A stretch of 64,000 bases of DNA, from NCBI RefSeq assembly GCF_040802235.1, contig NC_133167.1:41724001-41788000 (forward strand), read 5' to 3'. Below, in pieces: positions 43,467 to 56,259 of the stretch (the first letter of the stretch is position 1; the number at the start of each line of letters is the position of its first letter). The position numbers and the translations under genes are program-made. The notes under the pieces were generated by a model. That model was not told the DNA's origin. It saw only the letters and a list, made by a program, of their open reading frames with translations, and made no database searches. The stretch is from Manis javanica. Its lineage: Eukaryota; Chordata; Mammalia; Pholidota; Manidae.

Positions 43467-43528
43467 GAAAGGAAGGAAGGGAGGAAGCGGGGGAGGACGG
43501 AAAGGGAGAGACAAGAAAAAGAAAATGA
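43467..43528 (+). repeat. Polypurine GGAAG-rich tract
   Basis: About 60 bases almost entirely A and G on the + strand, with repeated GGAAG/GGGAG units, just after the CpG island. Such tracts can form triplex DNA; here it may also simply be low-complexity sequence. Confidence 0.7.
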
Positions 43529-43994
43529 TCAGGAATGGGTTGGTGAATGAAACAGGCCCAAAAAGCCATGTTTTCAGATGATAAAGAGCTACAAGGAGGT
43601 AAGAGCCAATCTGCTCTGCAAAATCCCAGAAACTCTCTGGCCTCAGGGGCAAACAGCAAGTGAGTGAAAACCGGAGTTGAAATCAGGGATTCACCTGAGA
43701 TCTTCTGTGCAGTCCCCGCCACCAGTAGGTGGGTGCCTCCCTCAGTCTCTTTTCCCCACACTGCCGTGTAGACACGATGGCATCTAGGGCTCCTCTGTAA
43801 GTACACAGAAGAATGTTTGGGGAAAGCAAAGAAACCCAGCCTTAAATTCCCTATACACCAAACACAGAAGGCTTTGCCATGATTGCAGGACAATATGTAA
43901 ATATTAATAGCCTTACAGTGTGAAAAAGTAAAAGTGTAGCTGCTAGGAGGAGGAAAAGGACAAATAGCAGGGAAGGTAAGGCTGGGCTAATACG

Positions 43995-44145
43995 TTGATA
44001 ACATTAGTGCATTCACTCATTCATTCATTTGACAAATATTTACTGTGTGTATGTGCTGTTCTAGGCACTTGGGATACAGAGAAAGGAAAAAAAAACAGAC
44101 AAAACTCCATATCTTCATGGAGCTTACATTACATTAAGCCATTCG
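43995..44145 (-). repeat. L2 3' end fragment, antisense
   Basis: 'ttcactcattcattcatttgacaaatatttactgtg', 'gctgttctaggcacttgggatacag', 'aaaacagacaaaactcc' and 'tcatggagcttacatt' are the reverse-complement L2 tail. Confidence 0.7.
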
Positions 44146-44854
44146 TGAAGCTGGAAGAGATACTGCAAAAACGATGGTATAAGAAATAGAAGTTTAAATA
44201 TATTATTTAAAGATATAAAGATAATAGAGAAACTATAAATAATAACATTGAGAAGGGTAGAGATGAGTAAGTGGACTGAATTTTAAGCTCTCATATGTAT
44301 AGGATTCATTTGATATTGTCTAAAGTGGGATAAATCAAAACATAGATACAATTATAACATCTGAAATCAGGGAGGCAATCATCAAAATGAAAAGCAGGAA
44401 CAACTAAAAGTTTTCTTTTGGGGTGTGGCATTGAGGGTAAGAAGAGAAGGATGAGAATGTTATTTTTGCTTTCATCAGAAGTCCTATTTGCTTTGTTACC
44501 ACATACATGTATTGATTAATACACATATTTTAAATTAAGTGGCTTCTAAGAGCAATCACAATCAAAGAATGGGACTCATTTTTCATCTACCAAGCATGAA
44601 ATCGTTAGAAATAGATTTTCCTTTTTGCATCTTTTTGTGTTTAAAGATAGGTACCATTTCATTGTCTTCTCTTGGCTGTAATGAATGGTGGTATCCAAAG
44701 AACAGGTTTGCAAAGAAAGTGCTAGAATAAAAGATAGCAAGAAGTTTGTAAAGTGTATTATTAGAGCAGTTTGGGTGCAGTTCATTTGAACAAAATAATG
44801 CTTTTATTTCCCCATTGTTTACCTATGTTTAATAAGCAGTATTTAGGAAAGCAG
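44146..44854. other. Intergenic DNA, nothing recognised
   Basis: AT-rich; no gene, RNA or clear repeat. Confidence 0.4.
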
Positions 44855-45065
44855 AGCTAACATTTATTGAATGTTTATTTTGTATAAAATGCTTTGCATA
44901 TGTTAAGTCACTTAATACCTGAACAATCTTTTAACATTGGCATTAATTTTCGCATTTGACAGATGAGGAAATTGAAGATTAGACACATGGCAAAGTTTGC
45001 TAATGTGAGTGGGAGCTAGATTTCTAACCTAGGTCTGACTGACTCCAAAAACTGGATTCTTCCTC
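44855..45065 (-). repeat. MIR SINE, antisense
   Basis: 'acatttattgaatgtttatttt', 'gttaagtcacttaatacctgaacaat', 'catttgacagatgaggaaattgaagattagacacatggcaaa', 'gctagatttctaacctaggtctgactgactcc': near full-length reverse-complement MIR. Confidence 0.7.
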
Positions 45066-45549
45066 AACCCTTGTTTTTCCCAGTGCATACTTTCTTAGAA
45101 AAAGAACCAGATTTCAGTAAAATTCCATTATAAGTTACGTTTTCCATTGTAAGTCAATATTTTTGTCAATGTAAATTTCTGTAAGTGCACTATTTTTTTA
45201 GTACCTAAGACATTTAGATAGTGTGGTAAATATTTCAGTGTCAAATTGATAGTAAGAGTTCATGTCTGAGGTTCCAAACATTTGAACAAAAAAAAACCTT
45301 GTGAAGTTTTATTTCCACTCAACCAATAATATCCATTCTATTCCCTACGCTATACATAAAAATATTCCTCTATGGTAATTTATTCTTGGACAGCTCTTCT
45401 GGTTCATTGTATGACCAACTTTGCACATATACAATTTCTTGTGTTGCTATTATCTTCAGGAATGAGTCTCCCCGAGCCCACTAAGTTATCAAAAAGATAT
45501 ACTATCATAGCAAGTTAGACGCACATAGATTTGGAGAAAACAGTAGTAA

Positions 45550-45778
45550 TACACGCAAATAAATTAGCTTCTATTTTGTGTACTTATTAGGTGTGAAATG
45601 CTTTGTGTGCACCACCTCGTTTAATCCTCTCTACAGGTCTGTGGAGAAGATATTGCGGTCAGTATTTTACTACAGTAGTTTACAGATGGAAACTATAACC
45701 CAGAGAATTTAAGCAACTTGCTCAGACTAAGGAACCGATAGACTTGGGATTTGAACACTAGGTTTAAGAGTATGCTTG
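45550..45778 (-). repeat. MIR SINE, antisense
   Basis: 'gtgtgcaccacctcgtttaatcctctctacag', 'gtttacagatggaaactataacccagagaatttaagcaacttgctcag', 'gggatttgaacactaggttt': near full-length reverse-complement MIR. Confidence 0.7.
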
Positions 45779-46289
45779 TCATGTTCCTGAAGTGGCTTGA
45801 TATGTAAATAATTTTACAAATTGTCTCGTGCCATCCTTGGGAGGCAAGATGGGTTGTAGAATAGTAGACTTAGACGAGCTTTCCATCTTGACTGATGGGA
45901 AGTGGTTAGTGTACCAGCTTGCCTCTACTGATGCCACTCTGAAGGGCGGGCCTAAGTGTGGTGCCAAGGGCAACATTCTCTGCATTGTTTGGTTCTCTGC
46001 TCCTATTGATGGATTAGTTGGGAGACATTCATGCCATGCTGCTGTTGACTGTTATTACTGCAGAATACATAAGAGCTGCAAAGAGGAGAGGGAAAATACA
46101 TGAGAGTGAAAAATCTTAAAATTATAACAGGCTACAGCAATAATCTGACTTCTAACAAGATGAAATTAAATGAGAATACAATTATGATTATGCTTTTGTC
46201 TGAAAAGCTACCTATGCCAGTACAGAGGCAGAAAGATGTGCTTTAGTAAAAACTCAGTTCAAAATTGGGCCATCCCCTCAATCTCAAGG

Positions 46290-47260
46290 ATTTTTAATAT
46301 CTTTACAATGACAGCTCAGAAATACGAGTCTCCAGGGCAGACCTCTGTTTAGCTCCAGCCCCATATGTCCAGTAGCTCAACCAGTTCCTCTTCTTGGAGT
46401 TGAATGTCTGAAACACTCCTCAGGCAGCATGTCTGAGATTGAACTCTTAAACCATTCGCTTGAAGCCAGGTCCTCTCCCAGTATCCCAGACTCAGTGAAT
46501 ATTACTACCATGTGTTCTGTTAGTAAATTTAGGCATCATCATTGATGCCTCTTTCTCTCTCCTCTCCTCCTCCCTATTTTAAACTGCTTTCTAGACTCTG
46601 TCCATTTTAACTCCTAGAATCTCAGAATTTGTCACTCCTTCATCTCTACCACTGCCTTATTAGTCTATGGGACCCTCATTTCTCGTCTGTACTATTGCTG
46701 TGGACTATTTGGTCTCAGTGTTTCTACTGTGGCCCTCTTCACCCCATTCAGCACACCAGCCTGAGTGACATTTTCATTACACAGATATGACTGGGTCTTA
46801 CATACATCTACCCCCACATCAAGTTCCTCTCATGTCTTTTCCTCTCACATACAAACAACAACCATGCCCCTGAATACCTCCCAGCTTTGTCTCAGTTATC
46901 TCTTCCCTGCTCTCTGTACTCCAGTCATGGGAGCTTTTGCCTTGGACAGACCCACTGTGTGAGCCTCCTTGGCAGGGAACCCTGGCGCTCCCTCTTTGTT
47001 CCTAACAGTGGAGGGCAAGGGAAGGGAGTCTTAGGGGGCATGAGTGATTCTGGGCCACCTCTTCACTAATGCATAATGAATGATAGTTCACAAGTATGAT
47101 TATTTGCTCAGTGTCTGCTCCATTAGGTGCTAATCTGCATGTGGTCAGGGGACTGTGTTGGCTTTTGCTCTTTTTTACATCTTCAGTTTATCAGACAGTG
47201 CTCAGCGTATAATAGGAGCTCAGTAAATGTATTTTTAATGAATAAATAAGGAATGAAAGA
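46290..47260 (+). repeat. L2 LINE, long 3' fragment
   Basis: Pieces in L2 order: 'ctccagggcagacctctgtttagctccagccccatatgtcc', 'catcatcattgatgcctctttctctc', 'ctcctagaatctc', 'ctgtactattgctgtggac', 'cagcacaccagcctgagtgacatttt', 'tctctgtactccagtcatgg', and the 'aataggagctcagtaaatg...aatgaat' tail. Frame is lost; remnant of an L2 reverse-transcriptase gene and 3'UTR. Confidence 0.6.
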
Positions 47261-48439
47261 ATTGAGACTTAATAGATGGAAAGACAAAATTAGCAGTGTG
47301 ATAAGGCTGCCAACAAAAGAGGATGATGTTCAGAGTCAAGAGGTTATAATCCCTCTCTACTCTTTATTGGATAGTCTGACCTATAGAATTTCACTCATGT
47401 CTGGCTCCTACACAAGAAGGCTGTAGTTAACTGCTTAGGCATGTTTGGAGAGGTATGTTAAGCAATATTGGCTGCCAGAAAAGGAAAGAACAATATGATC
47501 TCAGACTACTCCAAATCCTGAGGGATTTACTGTAAATATATATGTAGAAATAAGGCAACAGAAATTGCATGGAAACACAGGAGTGGCCCTATAATGGGCC
47601 TCTTAGGGGATGAAACACATTTTGGGAACTGGCTTATTTCATGGCTTCCTCAGAGTCAGAAGATTGAGAGTCAATTCTCCATCTTCATGGTGACTCAACC
47701 CCTCTGGGACTGCTTGGACTGCTCTTGTCACTACCAATCAGCTACATTACCCATAACCCTCACTCTCCTTTTTTCTACTTCATACCTGCCCATAGTTCTG
47801 CTTACTCATTGTTTCTCCTTAGGGACCCAAATAATGTTCTGAGCATCTTAAGCTGATCTTCCGTATCTTCCCCCAACATATCATCCAGATATTCTGTAAC
47901 CCCTAGGTATACTTCTCGCAATATTTAAAGTTACCTAACTGATTTTCTGCCTCTGTGGCTTTAAGAAGATGTACCTCCATGGTTTTCTGCCTTCCCAGGT
48001 TGTGTCTCCTTTCCTGTGTTGCAGTTCACAATTTTTGATTTGACAGTAACTGACCTTTCTACTCCATTTTCTAAAATCCTCAGAAAGATCAGTTAGATCT
48101 GGGAGCATCCTCTCCCTCTCCTATCAGTGTCTCCTGGCCTTTTGTCTTAGGAAATCTTTCTCATCCTCCAGGTTAATCAGCTTGTCTTCCTCAATTTTGT
48201 TTTCCAGTTTTCTTCTATTCTTATTTTGATGGTAAGATGGAAACATGCTTTTCTAAATCATTACAGTTCCTACTCAATAGTCTAAGCAAATCTGACTTCT
48301 AGAGGCAGAGAATGCCATGTACAATGTCTTGGTTGCCTTCTTAGCTTTAGGGTTTGTATTGATTTTGTTCAGTTATCTCCCTTCTTCAGGTGAAGTTCCA
48401 TATATATGTGTAAGTACTTACTGGACCAATTTAGTGTCC
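47261..48439. other. Intergenic DNA, no gene
   Basis: Pyrimidine-rich; parts of 47680-48200 could be further L2-derived sequence but are too diverged to call. Confidence 0.35.
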
Positions 48440-48690
48440 TTTGAAGAGTTTAAACTGGCTTATTTAACTTAGCATAATGTCCTCAGGGTTCCTCCATGTT
48501 GCCACATGTGTCAGAACTTCCTTTTTTAAAGGCTGTATAATATTCCACTTTCAGTATATTCCACATCTTCTTTATCCACTCATATATGTATGGACATTTA
48601 TACTGTTTCCACATCTTGTCTGCTGTGAATAGTGCTGCAATGGACATGGAGGACAGATATCTTTGTGAAATCCTGATTTCAAATACTGCA
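48440..48690 (-). mobile_element. L1 fragment, inverted 5' half of an L1 insertion
   Basis: The + strand reads 'actggcttatttaacttagcataatgtcc', 'ctgtataatattccac', 'ccacatcttctttatccactca', 'gctgtgaatagtgctgcaatggacatgg' and 'tttgtgaaatcctgatttcaa'. This is the reverse complement of L1 ORF2 C-terminal sequence. It joins directly to a forward L1 3' end. Confidence 0.75.
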
Positions 48691-48960
48691 TGATTTCACT
48701 TACATGAGATATCTGAAGTAGTCAGATTTATGGAATCAAAGAATAAAATGGTGGTTGCCAGGGGCTGAGGAGAGGGAGAAATGGGGACTTGCTAATCAAT
48801 AGGCATAAAGTTTCAGTTAAGCAAGATGAAGTTCTGGAATCTGCTGTACAACATTGTACATATAGTTTACAGTCCTATATTTTACACTAAAATTTGTTAA
48901 GAGATCTTATTATAAGTGTTCTTACCACAATAAAATGCAAATAAAAAAGAAGTTCAAACT
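48691..48960 (+). mobile_element. L1 3' end, forward half of an inverted L1 insertion
   Basis: 'tgcatgatttcacttacatgagat', 'gaataaaatggtggttgccaggggctgaggagagggagaaatgggg', 'agtttcagttaagcaagatgaa', 'ctgctgtacaacattgtacatatagt' and 'gtgttcttaccacaataaaatgc' are the forward L1 3' end. An A-rich tail ends near 48960. Confidence 0.8.
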
Positions 48961-48999
48961 AGTCTTCCCCATAACATCTTTTCAGTTAATTTTCTTACC

Positions 49000-49755
49000 A
49001 CCTACCCAGGAGCTAGAGTCCCAGATTTGGCCTTCATCTTCTGTTACTTCCCCCTGCCCCCACTCTACATATTTCATTAGTTGACTAATCTTAAATATGT
49101 CTCCTCTCCTTCACTCTCATTGCTATTCTTCTAGTTCAGGTTCCCACTATCACTCACATGAACCAGTACAGTGACTTTCTCACTAAAAATCCTGCCTCAA
49201 CTCTCCCCAGTTCTAATCCTTTCTCTATCCTGCTGAGGAAGACCTTTCTAAACTTTAAATGTAGTTACTCACTTCCTGGATTAATACCTTTCAATGGGCA
49301 TGTATTGCCCTCATAGTAAAGTTAAAACCTCCTATCATGACATAGAAAACTCTTCCTAACTTAGCCCCTGCCCCCTTCTGTGCCTCATTTCCCCAGTCCT
49401 TCTCTATCCCATCACACCTTCAATGACAAACCATTATTAGCAGATACTCCAGTTTTCCAGGTCCTTTCATACTTCCCTGTGTTTGCCATGTTGTTCCAGC
49501 TGCTATTATTCCCCTTCTGTGGCCAAGTCTTGATCTGCCTATAGATAGAATGAGCCCCTCTTACTCCTATGCTTACCTCACTCATAGCACATGTTACACT
49601 GCAGTAAAATGACTAGTTTTCAAATTTGTCTCTCTGAAAGACTGAGAATACCTGAGAGCAAGATCTGTGTCCTATTATCTTTGTGTCTCATGTACCTGGC
49701 TGAATACCTGACCCAGTGAAAGTATTCAGTGAATGGTTGCAAAGTGAATGAAACA
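49000..49755 (+). repeat. L2 LINE 3' fragment
   Basis: In L2 order: 'actctcattgctattcttctagttcaggt', 'gaaccagtacagtgactttctcac', 'cctgctgaggaagacctttcta', 'actcttcctaacttagcccctgcc', 'tccaggtcctttcatacttccctgtgtttgcca', 'cctcactcatagcacatg', 'aagtattcagtgaatggttgcaaagtgaatga'. Confidence 0.65.
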
Positions 49756-50764
49756 CATCTATGTTTCCTACTTATTTTTATCAGAATTTCTTAAATAGAA
49801 AAAGGGAGGAGGAGTTATAGAGAGATTCATTTTTGTCTTCACCTAGGCTGTGAGCTGAGGACCTAGAAGACTGTAGAATAGGAAGGATGAAGAGAGATGG
49901 TGTGTTGTGTGACTTTGGCAAATAAAAATATTTTTGAGGCTCTAGATTTAAAAATCATGTAGAGCTTACTTAGCCTGCCTTTGGTTTTGTTTCAACAGGA
50001 AATCTGTATGTTACCAAATGCCCAACACAGAGAAGTTTGCAAATTTCTGGCAAGGAAAGACCATAAATGAAGCATAGTTTGGAATCCTCATGTGTCCCCT
50101 GCCTGTGGTGTGTTCTGCCAGGATCCCTGCTTGCTTCCCCCCCAGAGTCAAAGGGCACCCCGTCATGTGGAGGCCACACAACTAGTTCCATGGCTTAAGC
50201 AAATCTTTATGCTTTCTTCCTTAAAGGTCACACAGTTAAAGAAAAGTGCTTACTCTTCCTGGCTTACTACTCACATTGAAATAAGCTCAAAATAATTTTC
50301 AGGCGACAGCTGTTAAGAATTTCAGAGAAATCATTATATGGCTGCCCAGCCAGAGTACTTTTGTGTCTGGGATGATGACATGCTGGTTGACAGCTTCTTT
50401 CACTACTTCACCTGTTTCAATTTTCTTACCTTCAATTGCATTTATTTCTATGACAGATGCCACACCTGTCCCTCTCACCCATAATATGTCCCTTTCTTGT
50501 TAACTAAAGGCTCCACCAAATCCAATTCAGACTCTGAACTTTGGTCTCTGAGCTGTTGCCTGGTCTGTCATCAGCTGTCCAGACGTAGCAGGTCAGTCTG
50601 AAATCCAGAAGATACAGAATTGTCTACAAAGTAGTCTGTTGTTCACTTCTAGATTCTCTGGGGTGTCTTGAGAATAAGTTGTCTGGGTATGTCATTAAAT
50701 AGACTCAACATGTGTCTGTGGTGGAGTGGGCCCTGTGTTCTTGTTAGAAAAAATAGAGAAAACA
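49756..50764. other. Intergenic DNA, nothing recognised
   Basis: No gene, RNA or clear repeat; short open frames at 49970-50295 have no recognisable relatives. Confidence 0.4.
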
Positions 50765-50965
50765 AATATTTAGGTGCCTTCTTTGTGTCAGGCAATGTGT
50801 TAAGCATGTCCATACATACTAACTCATTTAAGCTTCAAAAGAAGTAAGTAAGGCATTATTTTCAGATCTTACAGATACAGAAAACAGTTGACTCAAATCA
50901 CATAATTAGTAAATGGCAGAACAGGGATATGAACCTGGCCCTGCTTCTGTCAAAACCCATGCCTT
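50765..50965 (-). repeat. MIR SINE, antisense
   Basis: 'atttaggtgccttctttgtgtcaggcaatgtgttaagcatg', 'catttaagcttcaaaagaag', 'cttacagatacagaaaacagttgactcaaatcacataattagtaaatggcagaacagggatatgaacctggc': full-length reverse-complement MIR. Confidence 0.75.
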
Positions 50966-51474
50966 TTGTGATCTATGTACCAAGCTGTGAGCTCATGGCG
51001 ATTTGCATCAGGTGGGAAGAAATACCTGGAGATGTAGTTCCCACGTCCCACCCCTTGTCCCTGTCTTAATTCTCCACCTTCAGTTTGTGGCCCACCATCA
51101 GAAAATGGCATCTCTACTGACATTTCGGCAGTTGACAACCTGCCCTCTGCCTGCTCTTTCATTCTTTGTTTGCTTCAGGCTTTTCTTTAACTCCTGGAAG
51201 AAAGGAATGTTCAATAGTGTCATCATATCAGATGAAGAATTTAGATTTGCTCTAGGCTCTGCTGCTTCTTCAATACAGACCTTGGATAAGTTATCAATCT
51301 CTTTGAAACTCAGTCTCCTTAAATGTAGAACCCATAGATGGATGAGACTGTCTATGGCTGCTTCCCGCTCTGACAATGATTTTTAACTCTTACTGAGAGT
51401 TGATGACATTGTCATATTAGAATGTAGACATTATTTAAGCTCTCATAAAAGGAAGTTGAACATAAAAACTCTGA

Positions 51475-51560
51475 TTGAGCAAACTGAGGCTCCAGGGATT
51501 TAAGTAACTTCTTCAAAGTTACAGAACTAACAACTGGTTGATCTTATATTTGAACCCAGA
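51475..51560 (-). repeat. Short MIR fragment, antisense
   Basis: 'gcaaactgaggctccagggatttaagtaacttcttcaaagttacagaactaacaactgg' and 'tatatttgaacccaga' are a partial reverse-complement MIR. Confidence 0.5.
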
Positions 51561-51599
51561 GAGTTACTGAAGTGAAATCGTCTTCACATGCCACCCAAA

Positions 51600-52080
51600 T
51601 TCTTCATGAGCTTGGCCTGTCTACCTCTCCATATTCAGCTCTCACACTCCAACTTTATATTCTAGTAGCTGATGTGTTTGTGGATTCCCTGAGCTAGTCA
51701 TGGACAGGTGTACCAAGGATTTTAACTGTGTCCCACCTCTCTGGGCCTCTGTTATCTGTTCATAAGTTCCCTCTGAGGTGCATCTTCTCACCACTTGGCT
51801 AATTCCTGTTTGTTCTTTCACAGCTTAGTGTATATGTCTTCTCTTCCAGAAAGTTTCTCAAATTTCCCAGTTAGGATAAATGTCCCTCTTCCTTGCTTCC
51901 CTAACATATCATTTGTACTTTTATCTTCAAATTGACTGCATTTCCTTAAATTTATGTGCTTTATTTTTTCTCCTTTACCAAGTCATAAGCTCTTGCCAAC
52001 AATGTACCTTATCTTATTCATCTCTGTGTCCCAGGATCTAGTATGTGCTCAACAAATATATTTTGAACTTAACTGAATGG
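51600..52080 (+). repeat. L2 LINE 3' end
   Basis: 'gcttggcctgtctacctctccatattcagctctcacactcc', 'tcttctcttccagaaagtttctcaa', 'cctaacatatcatttgtacttttat', 'ccaagtcataagctcttgccaac', 'tctctgtgtcccaggatctagtatgtgctcaacaaatatattttgaa': well-ordered L2 terminus. Confidence 0.7.
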
Positions 52081-52299
52081 AATGATGCCAAACACAGGAC
52101 TTTACCCTTGTATTTCTCAAGTTATTTTGTGGATATGATTATATTCACATCCTCATTTATTTCACAAATGGAGAAATGTAGGTTATATAACCGAGGATAG
52201 AACCTCAAAATTCTGCCAATGATCAGGCTTCTGGAAAGAGTTATCTATGCACATTTTCTTAATGCCTTACTTCCCTTTCAGAGTTAAGTTCTCTCTAAT

Positions 52300-52765
52300 C
52301 CACCATGCCATTCAAATTGCACTGACTAAGATCTCAGTGGTGGTCACTTTGCAAAATTGAACATATGCTTTCAGGCTTCCCCTTACTTGACTTCCCTGAG
52401 CGATCACTTTCTTCATTTGAATTCTCTTTCCTTGGCTTCTATAATATACAACCTAGCATAACACACAATCTAGTGTTCTTTCTATTCTGTCTGGCCAACC
52501 CTTTCATCCCCCTTTGATAGTGCCTCCTCCTCTATTCAGCAACTGGAGTCCTTCAAAGATAGTCTTGGACCCTTGTTTGGTTCTTACCCTATGTTCTTTT
52601 CCTATGACATTTCATCCACTGCACAGTTTTATAAAAAGTACTGTGTGTACACCAATGACTTAAAGATTGGTTTCTCCAATACAGATCTCATTTCTGAGCT
52701 ACAGAGTTATACACTCAACAGTTATTTGCTCTTTCGGTTGCCTCTTTTGACACTAAGAAACTAGT
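52300..52765 (+). repeat. Possible L2 internal fragment
   Basis: 'cactgactaagatctcagtggtggtcactttgc', 'ttgatagtgcctcctcctct' and 'accaatgacttaaagattggtttctcc...ctcatttctgagctacagagt' resemble the more 5' L2 ORF region. Diverged, low certainty. Confidence 0.35.
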
Positions 52766-55700
52766 TCAACCCTTTCAGGAAAGTGTTGGCGTTTTGGTTA
52801 CTGCCTTCAGCTTGGGTATCTTGGCTTTCTCTCACAGATCTTTTTGTTATGCTGTAAGCCTTTGCCCAATTTTGTGAGGAATCATCTAACTTGTATTTTT
52901 GTGAGGCCAGTTATTTCTTCATGCCAGAGGCAATGCAAGCTTTAGTTCAATAAAGGAGTGAAAGATAGCCAGTGTTAGTAGTGTACTATATTCCACATTG
53001 GTCATAATGAGCTAAGCATCATTAAGCTTTCCTCATCAGATATCCTAAACAGGAGCTGCATGAATACTTCATATCACTGTGATTCAGCATTTGCAGTGAG
53101 TGTGCACCATTGCACTATTGCATGTGAGTGAATGGCCAGTGCGGTGTTCATGGGTAGGAGAAAATCAAAGCATATATATTTAACTAAATGTTTATATGTT
53201 ACAAATGTTAAAACTGTCAGGTATTCACAGGATTTGGTTATTATTTGTATGCTTTTGTTTTCTTTCACTAGAGAGAAATCCCAGTACATTGGTATTTACA
53301 TTAGTACTGGGGAGCTAACAAATGACAGGTGTGAAAAACATCTAGGGTTATGTGTTTACCCACAATTTTATGTATTTTAATTATTAAGTCTTGCACCTAG
53401 GGCATCACAAGTTTGCCCTTGCATATGTAAAAACTTGTAATTTTAGCACAGTGTTAATGTTTTATTGTACCAAGAATATTTATTGAGAAAAAATGGGCTC
53501 TCTTGGCCTTCCATAAACATTGTGGGTTTTTATAAGTTGAACAAAATATATAGCATTAAAGTACTGCAAATTTCTAGACCAAATCTAAGCCAAAATTCAA
53601 ATCCTTTCCTCTTTTTTTCTTGGCAGACTCTGTGTGTTTCTATTCAACCACAACACTGATCCTGCCCAGGACTCTCATTTAAATACTTCATCCAGATCTC
53701 TATTTAAATTCACTCCAAACTATTAGAGGTTTTTCTGGGAGGAAAATTAAGAGACCATAATGTTATAATATTTCTTAAGTATTTTCCAGAATCACTATTT
53801 GTATTAATTAATCCAGAAAAAACCATGATAACTAAAATACTTGGTTCCTGAGATAATCTACTTAGCTATCTCTTCCAGATAAACTCCTAAGTTGTTTGAG
53901 CTTCAACCAGTGTCATTGAAATCTATACAAAGTAAAAGTTTCTCCCTTCCTGTGTTGGATTGGCAGTTTAGAACAGACACAGTAGAATCTTGATTTCATG
54001 ACTGAATTCCCAAAATTAGTCCTGACTGGCACTTTTGGCCCAGGTTCTGTGGGTGTGTGCATGTGTGTAAATGTAGATCTTGGTGACGCACATCACCAGG
54101 CTATCCTTTCTGCCCAGTTCCATCTGACTTTAAACCTCCAGGTGCACTAAGCCACATTTTGTGGGAGGGAAAACTGTGGTACTGGGTTTTGTGTGTGTGT
54201 GTGTCTATTTTGGCAACATCTCCCACTGAGGGGGAAAGCCGCTTTGGCCCAGGAGCGACTGCCACAAATCCTCTTCCCTTCCTTTCTTCTGGGGCTCTTG
54301 CGCCAACATGGCTCAGGATAAAGGGCGTTTTTAGAATTTAGTGTATTTTTTTTCCCTTTGGATGAAGGAATGGAAATTTAGAAGAGAGAAACCACTAAAT
54401 GAGACTAGAATTGCTGAAAGTGCTGAGTGTGCTCATAGGCAGCAGGAAATGTCCAGAGGAGCAGGGGAAGGGAGGGTAACAGAAATGAGAGGGTAAAGCT
54501 GGGAGGAGGCGGGGGAGGGTCCAAAGTAGAAGCTGAGTCTCCAAGGTTGAGGAAAAGGAGGAAAAATGATGCAGGGAAAGAACATTTAAAGAGAAAAGGA
54601 ATCACCGGAAAGCTTTACCTGATATGCTGTGTTTCCCTGGGGGAGACACTCTCTGTGAGGAGATGGTCATCAGAAATGAGGAAGACGGCTGAGGAGAGAG
54701 CAGGGGACAGGTGGAGCTCATGGGGCGAGTGCTCATGGGGAAGGAGGGCTAAAAGACAGCAAGGAGGGTATTACCAGCCTTGCAGTGCTTGGCAGGACAC
54801 GATGACTCAGCAATAATGGGTCATAATAAGCAGAAGGGGATCCCCATTCCATATTTAAGAAAAAGAACATAAAATGCCAATACAGAGTATAAACAAAAGA
54901 AGGTATGAAAATGAAAAATGAAATTTCAACAAATCACAATAATTTACTTTTACTGTTTGACAAAAACATAACCATGGGAACCATTTGCCAGGGCTGCTCT
55001 AAGGCTTAGCAAGAACACTGGCAAGAGAAGGGCTCAAGGCTTAAGGCTTCCTTAGCTTCCTGGTAAATCCCCCTTTGCTCAGAAAGGTATACATGCCACT
55101 GGAGGAAACACAGCAGGGTGTTACATCAGACAGCATCTCAAGGGGGAGTTTGTGGAAGATGATGGATGCCTTTATAATGCTGGCCTCAAAATGGTCAGAA
55201 GGTCCTCAAAACAGCTCTAACTTCTGATTTTTTAAAAAAATAAAACTTAAGAAGTTGCATAGGAAGGTATTTTAAAAACGTGTAAAGCCCTCCTTGAATG
55301 TTAGGCTTTTTTTTTCTTTTTATGTTCTGAAAAGCCCTTGATATCCCAATCTTTTATCAAATTTATGTAAGACTCCAATGAACCTACTTATTTTTACTCT
55401 CCTTAGCATTTTGTTTCATAATTACTATGCAGTATTACCTTTTATTTTGCCTAGAACATTGTTCTTTCAGCTGCTATGTTTCATACTTGAGAAAATAATA
55501 TTATTTTTGTCACCATTTTGAAATGACTGGCCCTCAGCTTTGATTTTTCTACCTGAAATTCTCATCTTTGCTTTCATTTACTTCTGGTAACTCTTTAGCT
55601 CCCTTGGTAATACACCGGTGTCATCTTTGTGCCTTTGCAAGATTGACCCTTGTGTTTCTTAAGGTACCTGCCCAGAACTGAAGCCAGTGTTGAATGGGAG

Positions 55701-56259
55701 AAAGTGTGATAGTTTCATAAATCATTTGTGTGAGTGTGTGTGTGAGCGTGTGTGTCTTTTCCAAGTCACTTACTGTGTATGCTTAGCATTTGGTTAGTTT
55801 TTGGCAATAATAGCAGATCTTTTTCAGTTTGGTGTCTTTTTTAGATTCCCTTCCATAGTAGTTAATGGAATCACAGGAGAAATTTGAAGAGGATAATCTA
55901 GGATGCAGAGGACAGTTGGAAGGAGTGGGCAAAGGCATTCAAAGTACCAGGGAGAAGTGATGAATCATGCAGATAGAAATTGATAGAAGAAGTGAGACTA
56001 CAACCCAAATAAGCATTCGAGAGACTGAAGCATGGCAAGTAAGGTCACAGAACAGGGAGCATTGGTTAATGGACAAGGTAAGAGGTTATAGTCCTAGAGA
56101 AAAGGCAGGACGTTCAGGCATCAGGTTGATATGATGGAGGTGGAGCTGTACCTTGTAATTAGGTCCAAGGTTTTTTCAGCCGATGAGTGGCCAGTGTGGG
56201 ATGGAGTAGGAGGTCAGGATGATCAACTAGAAAAGAGCTTGTGAGGTAGTGATTAGAGG
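52766..56259. other. Intergenic DNA, no gene
   Basis: Includes a pyrimidine/purine-skewed stretch at 54410-54830 (A/G-rich on the + strand) and short GT runs near 54190 and 55727-55753. 55890-56250 may be a very old antisense L2. No recognisable coding sequence. Confidence 0.4.

Noticed and set aside
45828-46103. 91-codon open frame with a plausible-looking composition
   Set aside because: No family recognised and no second exon or promoter evident; it lies between MIR and L2 relics. A database search would be needed to reopen it.
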